From CAYMDP01 sp964389375 (GTDB taxonomy: Bacteria; Bdellovibrionota; Bdellovibrionia; Bdellovibrionales; UBA1609), in NCBI GenBank assembly GCA_964389375.1, contig CAYMDP010000010.1:1-64000 (forward strand): a stretch of 64,000 nt of DNA, in the 5' to 3' direction. Position numbers and translations under genes: made by a program. A model generated the notes under the pieces. The model did not search any database, was not told the DNA's origin, and saw only the letters and a list, made by a program, of their open reading frames with translations. Below, piece after piece: positions 9,825-18,380 of the stretch (position 1 is its first letter; each line of letters starts with the position of its first letter).

Positions 9825-11369
9825 TTACTGACTGCACCATGGAAGGTCAGGCATAAATTGACATGCGATTTCACAAAGTCCTGCGTCTCCAAGAGGGCAT
9901 TCGCCGCCGCCACCTGGAGGTTGTCCTGGCTCTCCAGGTTGTCCGCCACCAGAAGAGGCGCCAACATGAAAATCAAGACTTGATACAGTCTTTCCAGAAG
10001 AATCCGTTGCGGTCACTTTTGCACTTCCGTCAGCAACAGCAGTCAAGATACCATCGTTTCCGACAGTCAAAACAGCTGGGTTGCTAGAGGCATAAGTCAC
10101 ACTTCCAGTTGCATTCATCACGCTTAAATTGATGCTTCCACCTTTTGCAATTGTCGCGGCCGATGGCACCATCCACATATTTTTGTTCAATAAGTGGTCA
10201 ACAGCATTAAATGCATCCACGCGGCAGTTACAAGCCACTTCAATGCTGGTTTTTGCACCAGTTGTTTGAAGAAGAGCTCGGATCTGTGCACCTGTAAGGC
10301 TTGGGTCTTGAGATTTCAAGAATCCTACAAGGCCCGCAACAAGTGGAGTCGCCATAGACGTTCCAGAAAGATTGCCGTAGCGATCATTTGGAAGAGTCGA
10401 AACAATGTTTTCTCCAGGAGCTGCAACGTGAACATTAGCTCGACCGTAGTTTGACCAATTTGGTTTTGAGTCATTTGAATTTGATGCAGCAACTGAAATC
10501 ATATTTGGCGTGTTAGCATTCGTCGGAAAATAATCATTTGTATCATTATTTTTTCCATCGTTTGCAGCAGCAGCAACGAAGATGATTCCCGCTTTATCAG
10601 CTCTCTCGACGGCCTCGATCACAGCTTTGGCATTGGCTTTAGAGACGCCAGCACCCCAGCTTGCTGAGATCACGTCGACACCTTTTTCGATGGCGTAATC
10701 AATAGACTTAACACCGCCGTCAAGACTTCCTGATCCATCTTTTCCAAGAAAGCGAATCGGCATGATCGAGATATTTGGAGCAAGTCCTGAGATCCCGCCA
10801 TCAACAAGACCCGTCGCTCCAACACTTCCTGCCACGTGAGTGCCGTGACCTGGATTTTGTCCGCTGGTTTCATCCATCGGATCAGAATCGTTGTCTCTAA
10901 AGTCAAATCCCGGAATCATATTTGGAGCCAAATTCTTGTGACGGTAATCAACACCAGTGTCGATGACAGCGATCACAATATTTTTGTTTCCTTTGTTTCC
11001 AGCGCGTTCCCAAGCTTTATTGGCTTGAACCTTATTGTTGGCCCATTGGTCTTTAAGTGCTTGAGCATCAAATGTTGCAGAATATTTTTTTAGTTCAATA
11101 TTCGGCGTAACCCATTCAATGTTCGGATTGTTCTTAAGATTCATCAAAGTGCTTAACTTCTGAGACGAATTTAAATCAACAAGGACATAACTTCCTGGAG
11201 CGTGAGTGCTAAGCACCTTCATTCCATTCGATTGAATACTTGCCATTTGGTGTATTTGATTAAAGGCCGCCTGGTTTTTATACTTCACCAGATACTCAGC
11301 CGCATTCCCTGCAGATCCAGCAATTACTAGGACCAATCCCGCAATAGCTGACAAAAACTTGTGTTTCAT
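9825..11369 (-). CDS. Secreted subtilisin-like serine protease (S8) with propeptide and Ig-like domain
   Basis: A 514-residue pre-pro-enzyme. Residues 1-24 are a signal peptide. Residues 25-95 resemble an inhibitor I9 propeptide (EYLVKYKN to VTPNIELKK). The S8 domain (about 105-390) has the full triad: Asp137 in VIDTGVD, His175 in GHGTHVAG and Ser338 in SGTSMATP, with oxyanion Asn270. Residues about 397-470 form a Big_2-like bacterial Ig domain (SNPAVLTVGNDGILTAV). A Gly/Pro linker follows, then a four-cysteine tail (CPLGDAGLCEIACQF and WC). Ribosome site AAGGAGG sits five to six bases before ATG. It is a single-gene unit with its own terminator. Extracellular or periplasmic proteolysis is certain by family; a role in prey digestion is only inference. 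Confidence 0.93.
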   Translation of the reverse strand: MKHKFLSAIAGLVLVIAGSAGNAAEYLVKYKNQAAFNQIHQMASIQSNGMKVLSTHAPGSYVLVDLNSSQKLSTLMNLKNNPNIEWVTPNIELKKYSATFDAQALKDQWANNKVQANKAWERAGNKGNKNIVIAVIDTGVDYRHKNLAPNMIPGFDFRDNDSDPMDETSGQNPGHGTHVAGSVGATGLVDGGISGLAPNISIMPIRFLGKDGSGSLDGGVKSIDYAIEKGVDVISASWGAGVSKANAKAVIEAVERADKAGIIFVAAAANDGKNNDTNDYFPTNANTPNMISVAASNSNDSKPNWSNYGRANVHVAAPGENIVSTLPNDRYGNLSGTSMATPLVAGLVGFLKSQDPSLTGAQIRALLQTTGAKTSIEVACNCRVDAFNAVDHLLNKNMWMVPSAATIAKGGSINLSVMNATGSVTYASSNPAVLTVGNDGILTAVADGSAKVTATDSSGKTVSSLDFHVGASSGGGQPGEPGQPPGGGGECPLGDAGLCEIACQFMPDLPWCSQ

Positions 11370-11482
11370 TTACCCCTCCTTAGGTACAGTCATGAAAAAT
11401 CCTAAGCCACATTGTCTTTTTTACAAAATTTAATTTCTGATGACGCATCAGGGCTTAAGGCTAGGGACTCAAGCGCACCGCA

Positions 11483-12607
11483 TTAAGAATTGGATATGAT
11501 TTGGAATATTTTGTTTTCCTGGACCTTTTGATCAAAGTTTTTAAGCACTCTTTGCCGTGCATTCTGCCCAAGAGACTTCGCAAGAGCTGGCTCGTTCATC
11601 ACCTGTAGACAGGTCTTTGTTAAGGCTTCGATGTCTTTTGGAGGAACTAAAAGCCCGGATGTTTCGTCTAAAAGTTCGGGGCTGCCGCCTGCGTCTGTCA
11701 GAATCACGGGGCGCTCGGAAGCCATAGCCTCAAGGCTGATCAAACCAAAAGCTTCTTCGTAAGATGGAAGAACAAATAGATCTAGCGAGGCGAGAATTTT
11801 CGGGACATCTAGGCGGTGGCCTAAAAACTGAACATGCTTTTCGAGGTGATGTTCTTTTACGAACTCTTCAAGGATGGCTTGATAGCCAATTTCGCCGGCG
11901 GTTTCAGTTCCGACAAAGACTAATTTTGTTTTCGGTTTAGTTTTAAGAATGTCGACAAGTGCCTGCAATACTTCGAGTTGTCCTTTTTTAGGATCCAGTC
12001 GACCCACAACGCCAATTAAAAAATCAAATGCTTTGTCTTTTAGTAAGGAATCCCGAAAATTTTCGTCGCGATTGCTTGGGTGAAACTTAGCGGTGTCGAC
12101 TCCATGGGGAATCCGAAGATACTGATCTCCACGCAAGGGGAGGCAGTTTTTTAGTCCCAGTTCTTGTGCTTGATTCAGTGTGATCAGTTTTTCAAGGCGC
12201 CCATAAAGTTTTTGGTGAAAAAAATCTTTTTTATTCACATTGCTTAAAAACATATGGGCCATCCCAAATACTTTAATTTCTGGAAGGCCTATGAGGGCGG
12301 GATACAAAACCCACAGGTCTTTAAGGTGGTGGACCAAGATGCGCTCGACCTTAAGCTCTTTTAAGGCCGCTCTTAATTTTAAAGAAGAACTGGGGGCAAG
12401 ATAGCCGCTTTTAGGGATTGGCACTAAATCTAACTTAGCTTTTAGGACTTCTGCCGCCAAAGGTGAGTCCTTAGGGCAAATGCAGCCCGAACTCCAGCCA
12501 TGGCTAGCAAAAAGCTGAGCCTGCTTTAATGCAATCATCTCTAGTCCACCCCAGGACTTGGTCAAACACATTTGCAGAATGGATCTTTGCTGAGTTTCGG
12601 ATTTCAT
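11483..12607 (-). CDS. Glycosyltransferase family 4 protein (GT-B)
   Basis: A 374-residue protein with no signal peptide. The N-terminal Rossmann half has SWGGLEMIALKQA, the usual G-G-x-E loop of GT4 enzymes. The C-terminal half has the nucleotide-sugar part: GVVGRLDPKKGQ, FVGTE, and EEAFGLISLEAMASERPV (the E-x7-E motif), then GGSPELL. The length is normal for the family. It probably adds a hexose during surface polysaccharide or LPS synthesis at the inner membrane; donor and acceptor cannot be read. No convincing Shine-Dalgarno precedes the ATG. It stands alone between the subtilase and a 650-bp gap, not in a polysaccharide cluster. Confidence 0.85.
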   Translation of the reverse strand: MKSETQQRSILQMCLTKSWGGLEMIALKQAQLFASHGWSSGCICPKDSPLAAEVLKAKLDLVPIPKSGYLAPSSSLKLRAALKELKVERILVHHLKDLWVLYPALIGLPEIKVFGMAHMFLSNVNKKDFFHQKLYGRLEKLITLNQAQELGLKNCLPLRGDQYLRIPHGVDTAKFHPSNRDENFRDSLLKDKAFDFLIGVVGRLDPKKGQLEVLQALVDILKTKPKTKLVFVGTETAGEIGYQAILEEFVKEHHLEKHVQFLGHRLDVPKILASLDLFVLPSYEEAFGLISLEAMASERPVILTDAGGSPELLDETSGLLVPPKDIEALTKTCLQVMNEPALAKSLGQNARQRVLKNFDQKVQENKIFQIISNS

Positions 12608-13257
12608 TTAAAGAAGAGTCTAAGTCGCAGTGGTTGGAGATTCAATCTATTTGGAGATATTCAAAATGACTCTAGGTCGCTGGCTTATGACCGCGATTTC
12701 GAACATCTTTGCCTTTTGTTTCGAGGCTTTATTTATAGATAGATCTTCACGACGCCATAAAAAGTGCGTCTCCGGTCCCGTCATTAAGATGGCTAGGAGA
12801 TTTCAAAATATACTGAATCTTCATCGAAGGAAATAGCCTTATCTATTTAGGTGTAAGACAGGTTTTGCGAAAAGTGGAGATTGCTCTAAGGAAGGGGATT
12901 AGCGTGTTTTCATATGCGAATAGCTGAATTTCATTTTTAATCGAAGGACGACTTAATTCGATCTTTTGAGAGCGGAGGGAACTTAAGGGAGTTTTTGTGT
13001 GCTTTGAGATGTTGGCAAATGGCTTGGCCCTGTGTTTGGATTTTGAGTTCAATCGATGGATAGCCTAATATAGATGACCTTATATGGTCTCGGCAAGTAA
13101 CGGAAACAGCGAACAAGCGGGCTCAAAGATTTGGGCTTTCAGTCAGTTTAATGACTGGGTTCGAGTCATTTTGGCGATGAGTGATTTCGGATTTTGCAGA
13201 GTGAGCTTCGCGGCTAGATGACAAATCAATATGGTCCTGTGGTGGGGCCGTGTGATC
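12608..13257. other. 650-bp gap without a supported gene
   Basis: Short open frames exist on both strands (12630-12836 plus, 12843-13052 minus), but neither has a ribosome site, signal peptide or recognisable motif. A small GACGC/GCGTC hairpin lies at 12751-12770. A TTCGA stretch near 13150 looks like a tRNA T-loop but has no acceptor or D-arm partners. Nothing else seen. Confidence 0.5.
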
Positions 13258-13881
13258 CTAAGGAAGAGTTTCAGTGCTTTTTGGAATATTCACAAACAAA
13301 CTGGCCCAATGATTCGGGCTTTGAGTCAGATCAAGAGCGGATTTTAGCCAATCTTGGTGAAGGCTAGGGTCAATTTTATAGCAAGATGCATAAGGCAAAT
13401 CATCACTGTTGCTTAGGTTCGTCGCCCAACAAGAGGGGTGACCATCACGGTCTAATTTTTCAAGGATTCGATTAAAGCTCGAGATACTTAGGGCTTTTAG
13501 GTCTCCCTTAAAGTAAGTCTTTAGGTCCTCAGGAAAGGCAAATAATAGGACTTCTCTTTGAGTGGCATCGCTAAATTTTTCTTCATAGAATTCTAATATT
13601 CCAAACTTGGCCGAAATCAGCGTAAAGCTTTTTGCAGGGTAGGATCGTTTAGGGAAGCAATAATTTTGAATCAAAACAAAGTCAGCTCCGCGATATAGAC
13701 AGCTCTCTGTCGAAACATAGCCACGTACTTTGCCTTTTTCGATGTACTCAAGGACTCCTTCCTGAAGTGAGTTCATGATTTCATCAATCGAGGGGGCACT
13801 CCGAGCGAAACTAGAATTAGAAAAGGTCAAAAGACTGAATAAAAGAATCGATTTTTTGAAGAGCATCGCAAGTTGAGTCAT
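13258..13881 (-). CDS. Exported protein of unknown function
   Basis: A 207-residue protein. The N-terminus (LFKKSILLFSLLTFSNSSFARSA) is a typical signal peptide, cut after about residue 28. Met6 (MLFKK) is an equally good start because it places the basic residues right at the N-terminus. The mature part has five cysteines (TESCLYR, QNYCFPKR, HPSCWATN, YASCYKI), which suggests a disulphide-bonded periplasmic or outer protein. No family recognised. It stands alone, flanked by gaps of about 220 and 650 bp. Confidence 0.55.
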   Translation of the reverse strand: MTQLAMLFKKSILLFSLLTFSNSSFARSAPSIDEIMNSLQEGVLEYIEKGKVRGYVSTESCLYRGADFVLIQNYCFPKRSYPAKSFTLISAKFGILEFYEEKFSDATQREVLLFAFPEDLKTYFKGDLKALSISSFNRILEKLDRDGHPSCWATNLSNSDDLPYASCYKIDPSLHQDWLKSALDLTQSPNHWASLFVNIPKSTETLP

Positions 13882-14100
13882 CTGCTATAAAGAATAGCAG
13901 TCTATTTCAAGAATCACTTAAAAATTTACGAAGAGTTCGGCGAAGGTCGAGTCGAATTCTGCCTGGGACCGGCATTAGGTCTATGATCTACAGCCCCAGG
14001 TAAATGGGACGCAGTTGCTAGTTCCCATGAACTTGGGCCATTCTTTCTCAAGCTAGAATCGCCTCTGCATGATACGAACTCCATAAGTTCTAGTTGGGAA

Positions 14101-15360
14101 TCATTTATTTAAGTAAGAGTCCATATGGGTTTGTCCAAATGCCCGAATCGCTGATCGATGGTTGCAGGACCTGCAAAGGACTCGAAGATTAGACACTTCC
14201 GAAGATCCCCCCAAGGCCTGCGGTTGATGGTGGTCAATTTCTAGTGCATAGGTTGATTGGCAATTTTGACAACGTCCATTGGCGACTTTAAAAAGCATTC
14301 TTCGAACAGATTCACTTGGGCGTTTCGGAATAGCCCGGGTAGTTTTTCTTAAATTCTGACTCTGAATTGATGTTATGTCGCAATGTTTCTTGGACGTCGC
14401 GGGTTGCATCGCATTACGGGTCGATTTCATTTTTGCAATGCCGGTCGTGTCTCTACCCTTAATGCTCTTTGTATTGGCACTGACATCTACGCTTGTATCA
14501 GTATCAGTATTCGCTTCGGCACCTGTCTCGTTGCCGACATCGGCAAGAAAATTTGATCCAGAATGTGTAATATTGTGTCCCCAAATACTTGAGTCGTAAG
14601 TCGTCGGAGCATTTAAATTTGCTTCGGTATCGGTATTTAATTTTGCCCAAGCACTAGCCCCACAGTCGGAAATAGGTTTGGCATTCAAAACTCGATTTTT
14701 TGAAATTTTCTTTTGAATTCGACCTTTCGAGGTCGAAGCCGGATCATACTCTTCAATCCCCAAGTCACACAACTTATCAAATAGTTCTCCCGAGCTAATC
14801 CCTGGATATTTATGGGCCAAAAAACCTTTAAGCTTTTCGATTTTTCCTTCCAAGCGAGTGGGGGCCTGAAGTTTCATCTCAATTAAGTCTTGAGATACTG
14901 CCCGTACTCGATCCTGTCGATGTTGGGCTGGCGAAGAGGAAAAGGAAAGAGTGATTCGTTCGGCCTCGCGAATTGGCTTTTTGGCAATCTGATCAAAGAT
15001 TTCAATTTTCTCAGAATTTGAAAAAGGCTTTTTGCTAAATTTCTCTTCTTGCTTAAAGAAATTCTGCGCAAGACTAATATGGCTTAATGAAAGCGAGCCC
15101 TCATTCATTTTCTCTTCAATTTCGGGCAACTGAACTAGTAGTCGCATCGCGGAAATGCGGCGGTAAGCCTGATCCTCACTATAGCCAAGCTTTCGAACCG
15201 CAAAATCAAAAAGAGACTTGTACCCCAGTGAAGAAAAAAGACGACGTCTTTGAATCTCTTCAAGATGTCGAAGTATTCGAGTTAAAAGCTCACGTTCTTC
15301 GCGAGCCAGTTTTTCAGTGCTAAGAATCAGTTGGCTGTCATCGATTCGCTTTAAGTTCAT
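14101..15360 (-). CDS. HNH endonuclease, DUF222/13E12-like
   Basis: A 419-residue protein. The N-terminal 150 residues are helical (LGYKSLFDFAVRKLGYSEDQAYRRI and the SLSLSHISLAQ segment), as in DUF222-type proteins that precede HNH domains. A long low-complexity linker (about 230-330, rich in Asn, Thr, Asp, with TDTDTSVDVSANTK) follows. The C-terminal HNH domain (about 353-419) has CQNC, the metal and catalytic EIDHHQP, SNLRVLC and CRSC. A ribosome site (AGGAG) lies upstream of ATG. Such genes are often multicopy and may behave as selfish or mobile elements; function in the host is unknown. A 58-bp relative of part of this gene lies at 17053-17110. Confidence 0.85.
   Translation of the reverse strand: MNLKRIDDSQLILSTEKLAREERELLTRILRHLEEIQRRRLFSSLGYKSLFDFAVRKLGYSEDQAYRRISAMRLLVQLPEIEEKMNEGSLSLSHISLAQNFFKQEEKFSKKPFSNSEKIEIFDQIAKKPIREAERITLSFSSSPAQHRQDRVRAVSQDLIEMKLQAPTRLEGKIEKLKGFLAHKYPGISSGELFDKLCDLGIEEYDPASTSKGRIQKKISKNRVLNAKPISDCGASAWAKLNTDTEANLNAPTTYDSSIWGHNITHSGSNFLADVGNETGAEANTDTDTSVDVSANTKSIKGRDTTGIAKMKSTRNAMQPATSKKHCDITSIQSQNLRKTTRAIPKRPSESVRRMLFKVANGRCQNCQSTYALEIDHHQPQALGGSSEVSNLRVLCRSCNHRSAIRAFGQTHMDSYLNK
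14373..14430 (-). repeat. Segment of HNH gene repeated at 17053-17110
   Basis: This 58-bp stretch codes for the HNH linker around RNAMQPATSKKHCDI. It matches 17053-17110 at 48 of 58 positions without gaps, in the same orientation. Confidence 0.7.
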
Positions 15361-16131
15361 AGAATTTTCTCCTATTAAATCTGGATCCCGATCTCGACAA
15401 GCAACTTACCACGAATACAAAAATGAAATAAATCGATTCACGATCGATCAGATTGAACAAGAAAATAAAATCCTCGAGGGGTCATGCAAAGCTCGGCGGA
15501 TCTCTTTAGTGACAAGAATACGCGCAACAAAGGCCGTCCCTTTAAGGGTTCCGGATGATAGATTGCATGGGCAAAAGTTGACGAAATAGCTGTCAAATAA
15601 ATTCCTCCAAAATATTTAGAGAAATGCGGATTTCCAATTACTGAGATATTCAGGGGATCCTATTTCCAGTAGTTGGGAGTTTTTAAATAAATCTTTTATG
15701 AAGTTGTACTGGATCAGCAATTTTGAGGGGACAGTTCTTCATTTTTAAATTGGCCAGAAGGATCTTTTTAGTTGGACTCCTTAGGACTTTAAGGTCTTTT
15801 CGTCTTTTCGGATATTCATGAGGTAAAAGTCGTGCGGACTATCGCCAGACTGAACTATTAATTTGCTGATGTATCTTGATCAGCTGAACGCAGTAGGGGG
15901 GCAGTTGGCTAGAAAAACTCTCCTCTTATATAAATTCAGATCCCAAGATTCCCTAGTTTTGCACAATTGGCCGAAATCTGAGATTTAAGGGGCTACCAGT
16001 GCCTGATAGATTCGAGCCGTGGTAGAAAACGGCAAGGGTTCAGTTGTCACTTGGGTCTGACTCAGACATATCATTCTTCTCATTGCAAAAAAATCTTCTA
16101 CCCAATAAATTCAGTTTAATGAGAGAGGCTT
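15361..16131. other. 771-bp gap without a supported gene
   Basis: A 90-codon frame (15317-15589 plus) runs antisense through the HNH gene start and its promoter region; it has no ribosome site or recognisable domain. Bases 15361-15385 hold the HNH gene's ribosome site (minus strand). A weak CCTTA/TAAGG hairpin occurs near 15779-15793. From about 15600 to 16100 all frames are broken; nothing else was recognised. It could be decayed genes. Confidence 0.5.
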
Positions 16132-16884
16132 ATGAAAAACATCTATTTTGATCACACTTTTAATGTTGATAAAGGTCATCAATTCTTTAAGCAACTTGGC
16201 AAGATGGGTTTTGCCTTAGAAAAGCAAATTGTAGAGCACCCTGGAAAGGCCTTTTGTCGTTTCATTAAGCTTAATTCAGCTAGTTCTAGAAGAGTGAGCT
16301 ATTTAGAATTTGTCGACGTAAGAGATCCAAAATCAACACGCAGATACCCAGGCCTATCATTCGGCTATAACAAAAATCTTGAAAGGCTTTTCCATAAAGT
16401 TAAGAGCAAACTTAAGTGTAGCTTCGGGCACAAAAATTACGAATGGAAAAAAGACAGTAAGTCGAGATTGCCGGGTTGGAATTTTTTAACCTTTAAAAAT
16501 ACCGGTATTAAAGGCTATTTTCCTTGGGTCACCGAATATGAGCCGCATCCAAAGAGAAAACCGGTACGCAAACCCGGAAAACATAAAAATACAGTTTACA
16601 GACTCTTAAAAATTGAATTGGACCTTAATAAAAATGGCATAAGATTTTATGAGAGACTTTTTTCTAAAAAGATCGCGGGCCAAATGTTGCTGTCATGTAG
16701 AACTGAGCTTAGTTTTAGAAATTCAAAAACCAATTCTTTTAAGCGAGTTGTTCTCGCCTGCAAGGATCTCCACAAGTTTCGTAGAGTTGCTAAATCTGTT
16801 AAAGATATCACTTATGAGGGACAGTCTGCGGCACTGATAGAAAATCCATCAACTGGATGGGACATTGTAGTGTTGCAAAGATAA
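16132..16884 (+). CDS. Unknown protein, possibly glyoxalase/VOC-like
   Basis: A 250-residue basic protein with no signal peptide. The N-terminal 90 residues (FDHTFNV, FFKQLGKMGFALEKQ, FCRFIKL, VSYLEFVDVRDP, YPGLSFGY) follow the beta-alpha-beta-beta-beta plan and the YLEF/GLSF spacing of glyoxalase_3-like VOC domains. The C-terminal half (YRLLKIELDLNKNGIRFYERLF to LIENPSTGWDIVVLQR) looks like a second, degenerate VOC half. If so, His8 and Glu59 would be candidate metal ligands. Weak ribosome site (GAGAGGC). It stands alone in a gene-poor stretch. The fold call is an inference from pattern, and substrate is unknown. Confidence 0.5.
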   Translation: MKNIYFDHTFNVDKGHQFFKQLGKMGFALEKQIVEHPGKAFCRFIKLNSASSRRVSYLEFVDVRDPKSTRRYPGLSFGYNKNLERLFHKVKSKLKCSFGHKNYEWKKDSKSRLPGWNFLTFKNTGIKGYFPWVTEYEPHPKRKPVRKPGKHKNTVYRLLKIELDLNKNGIRFYERLFSKKIAGQMLLSCRTELSFRNSKTNSFKRVVLACKDLHKFRRVAKSVKDITYEGQSAALIENPSTGWDIVVLQR

Positions 16885-17220
16885 ATCCTGATCTTGGTTA
16901 GTGAAGCGAACCCAAGTCTCGCGGATTCTGGCTCGTCCAAGTAGAAATCCGTCGTTTTGACGAATACACATGTTGGCGAGTTCCAGGGAGCTGTCTTAGA
17001 CTGATATTCTTAGGCTAGTACTTCGGCTGCGTCAGATGATTCGCGCGTTGTTTTATGCCGCAACGTTTCTGGAACGTCGCGGGTCACATCGCATTACAAG
17101 TCATTTTCATATTAACAAAAATTGTCTTGGCATACAGCGAGAAGAGAATTGCTTAGCTCTTTGTAGCCCAGACTAAATCCATTAGCCACTGCAATGCCTG
17201 TGGGGGTGACCGCAGCAAGG
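16885..17220. other. 336-bp gap with a decayed HNH-gene fragment
   Basis: No supported gene. It contains the 58-bp HNH-like remnant (17053-17110). A 52-codon minus frame (17270-17112) overlaps the 3' end of trhO out of frame; it has no ribosome site and is not called. Confidence 0.5.
17053..17110 (-). pseudogene. Remnant related to the HNH endonuclease gene
   Basis: Matches 14373-14430 at 48 of 58 bases. Read on the minus strand it gives KM..CNAM*PATFQKRCGI against KMKSTRNAMQPATSKKHCDI, with an in-frame stop at the Gln position. No similarity is visible on either side. It may be a scrap of a second DUF222-HNH gene, or a small dispersed repeat, since it also folds as a CCGC-ACGTT/AACGT-GCGG hairpin. 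Confidence 0.5.
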
Positions 17221-18138
17221 CTAGCGGTTGCGAATCCCATCAAGATGGGGCTTCGTGGTTTTATGCCCATGGCGTTTATGGTGTGCACAGTTCTTCGAGC
17301 AGGTGAGTTTATCTTCGCCTAATTTTTCGCAGCGATAGCAGATTTTTTCTTCGCGACCGCACTGCGTGCACTCGATCAGTTCTTTGGCGGGCTGTCCGCA
17401 ATGGGGGCAAAGGCTGTAGGTCTCGGTGGGCTTTAGCTTTTGGTCGACCGCGACCCTGTAGTCGAAAACAAAACATTCTCCGTCGAATTTTTGCTCGGGG
17501 CATTTCTCTAAATAATTTAAAATTCCACCATCAAGTTGGTAGACATCTTTATAGCCCTGCTCTTGCATCTCGTAGATTGCCTTTTCGCAACGAATTCCAC
17601 CGGTACAATAAATCAGATAGGTTTTGTCTTTAGGTAGATCCGATGTTTTTAGTTTTTCCGGAAAGTCTCTGAATTCTTCAATCTCAAGATCTTTGGCATT
17701 CGAAAACTTGCCAACTTCGACTTCGTAGGTGTTTCGAGTGTCTAATACGATCACGTCTTCTTTTTCACTCATGCGGTTCCAATCTTCGGGAGACAGGTGC
17801 CGGTAGGTGACTTGGTCAGGAACAATATCTTCCCGGCCAAGAGTGACGATTTCTTTTCGGCTCTTAATCTTAAACTCTTCAAAACCACGAATATGCGAGA
17901 AAGAATCCTTAAAGTTTAAATCTTCAAATTCAAAAAGAGCCTGAACTTCTTTTTTAAACGGTTCGACATTCGTAGGAAGGCCCGAAACCGTCGTATTGAC
18001 CCCTTCGGTCCCGATTAAAAACAAGCCAAAGATATCATGTTTTAAAGCGATCGCTTCAATCGTCTGAGAAAGTTCAGAAAGCTTTTCTTCAGGGATCGGA
18101 AAGAAGCGATAAAATGTACAAAGCTGATAAGAGGCCAT
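17221..18138 (-). CDS. trhO: tRNA uridine(34) 5-hydroxylase, rhodanese family (TrhO/YceA)
   Basis: A 305-residue cytoplasmic protein. The N-terminal acylphosphatase-like domain (about 1-95, with GTEGVNTTVSG) is followed by a rhodanese domain (about 115-225) whose active Cys178 lies in YCTGGIRCEKA, the TrhO signature. The C-terminus is a cysteine-rich region (CPHCGQ, CTQCGR, CYRCEK, CSKNC), as in the longer members of the family, probably zinc binding. By family, the enzyme makes 5-hydroxyuridine at the tRNA wobble position using oxygen. The length is typical. It is monocistronic, with a long inverted repeat just upstream of its promoter region. Confidence 0.92.
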   Translation of the reverse strand: MASYQLCTFYRFFPIPEEKLSELSQTIEAIALKHDIFGLFLIGTEGVNTTVSGLPTNVEPFKKEVQALFEFEDLNFKDSFSHIRGFEEFKIKSRKEIVTLGREDIVPDQVTYRHLSPEDWNRMSEKEDVIVLDTRNTYEVEVGKFSNAKDLEIEEFRDFPEKLKTSDLPKDKTYLIYCTGGIRCEKAIYEMQEQGYKDVYQLDGGILNYLEKCPEQKFDGECFVFDYRVAVDQKLKPTETYSLCPHCGQPAKELIECTQCGREEKICYRCEKLGEDKLTCSKNCAHHKRHGHKTTKPHLDGIRNR

Positions 18139-18235
18139 AGGCCATGGAGATAGCGCATCCCCTAGTCTTGGTCAACAGAGCTAAGATGGCTTTAGTGCCA
18201 ACCCATGATATTTCCTCTCAATCAACTTATTATCT

Positions 18236-18354
18236 GAGAAATTCTTCTATCTAAATAAGTGTCCGCCGAAGACTAGTTCCGGAGGGGTGCCGAAGGCAGT
18301 CCGAGGATGTTCGACGGCTGAGGTGGAGCACTTATTTAGATAGAAAAATTTCTC
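18236..18354. repeat. 119-bp long inverted repeat (26-bp arms) between genes
   Basis: The left arm 18236-18261 and right arm 18329-18354 are complementary at 25 of 26 positions; pairing continues inward at 18262-18267/18322-18327 after a one-base bulge. The central 55 bases are GC-rich and could fold further. It lies between the stop of the MutS-like gene (18381) and the start of trhO (18138). There is no T-run, so it is not a canonical terminator. No clear target duplication flanks it. It may be a miniature palindromic element or a structured RNA. Confidence 0.75.
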
Positions 18355-18380
18355 TGTCAAAATGCGAGGATGCAAAATCT

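Noticed and set aside
10194..11093. Several 70-86 codon plus-strand frames inside the subtilase gene
   Set aside because: They are antisense shadows of a clearly coding minus-strand frame.
12630..12836. 68-codon plus-strand frame in the gap after the glycosyltransferase gene
   Set aside because: No ribosome site, no recognisable domain or signal peptide, and it sits antisense to the likely promoter region of the minus-strand glycosyltransferase gene.
12843..13052. 69-codon minus-strand basic frame
   Set aside because: No ribosome site and no pattern beyond a Lys/Ser-rich composition expected by chance here.
13081..13200. tRNA-like T-loop sequence (GGGTTCGAGTC)
   Set aside because: No 5-bp T-stem in the right register and no matching acceptor, D or anticodon arms nearby.
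15317..15589. 90-codon plus-strand frame across the HNH gene start
   Set aside because: Overlaps the HNH gene's start and ribosome site on the other strand and has no motif or ribosome site.
17112..17270. 52-codon minus-strand frame with a hydrophobic stretch, overlapping the end of trhO
   Set aside because: Out of frame with trhO, no ribosome site, and the hydrophobic part could arise by chance; too weak to call.
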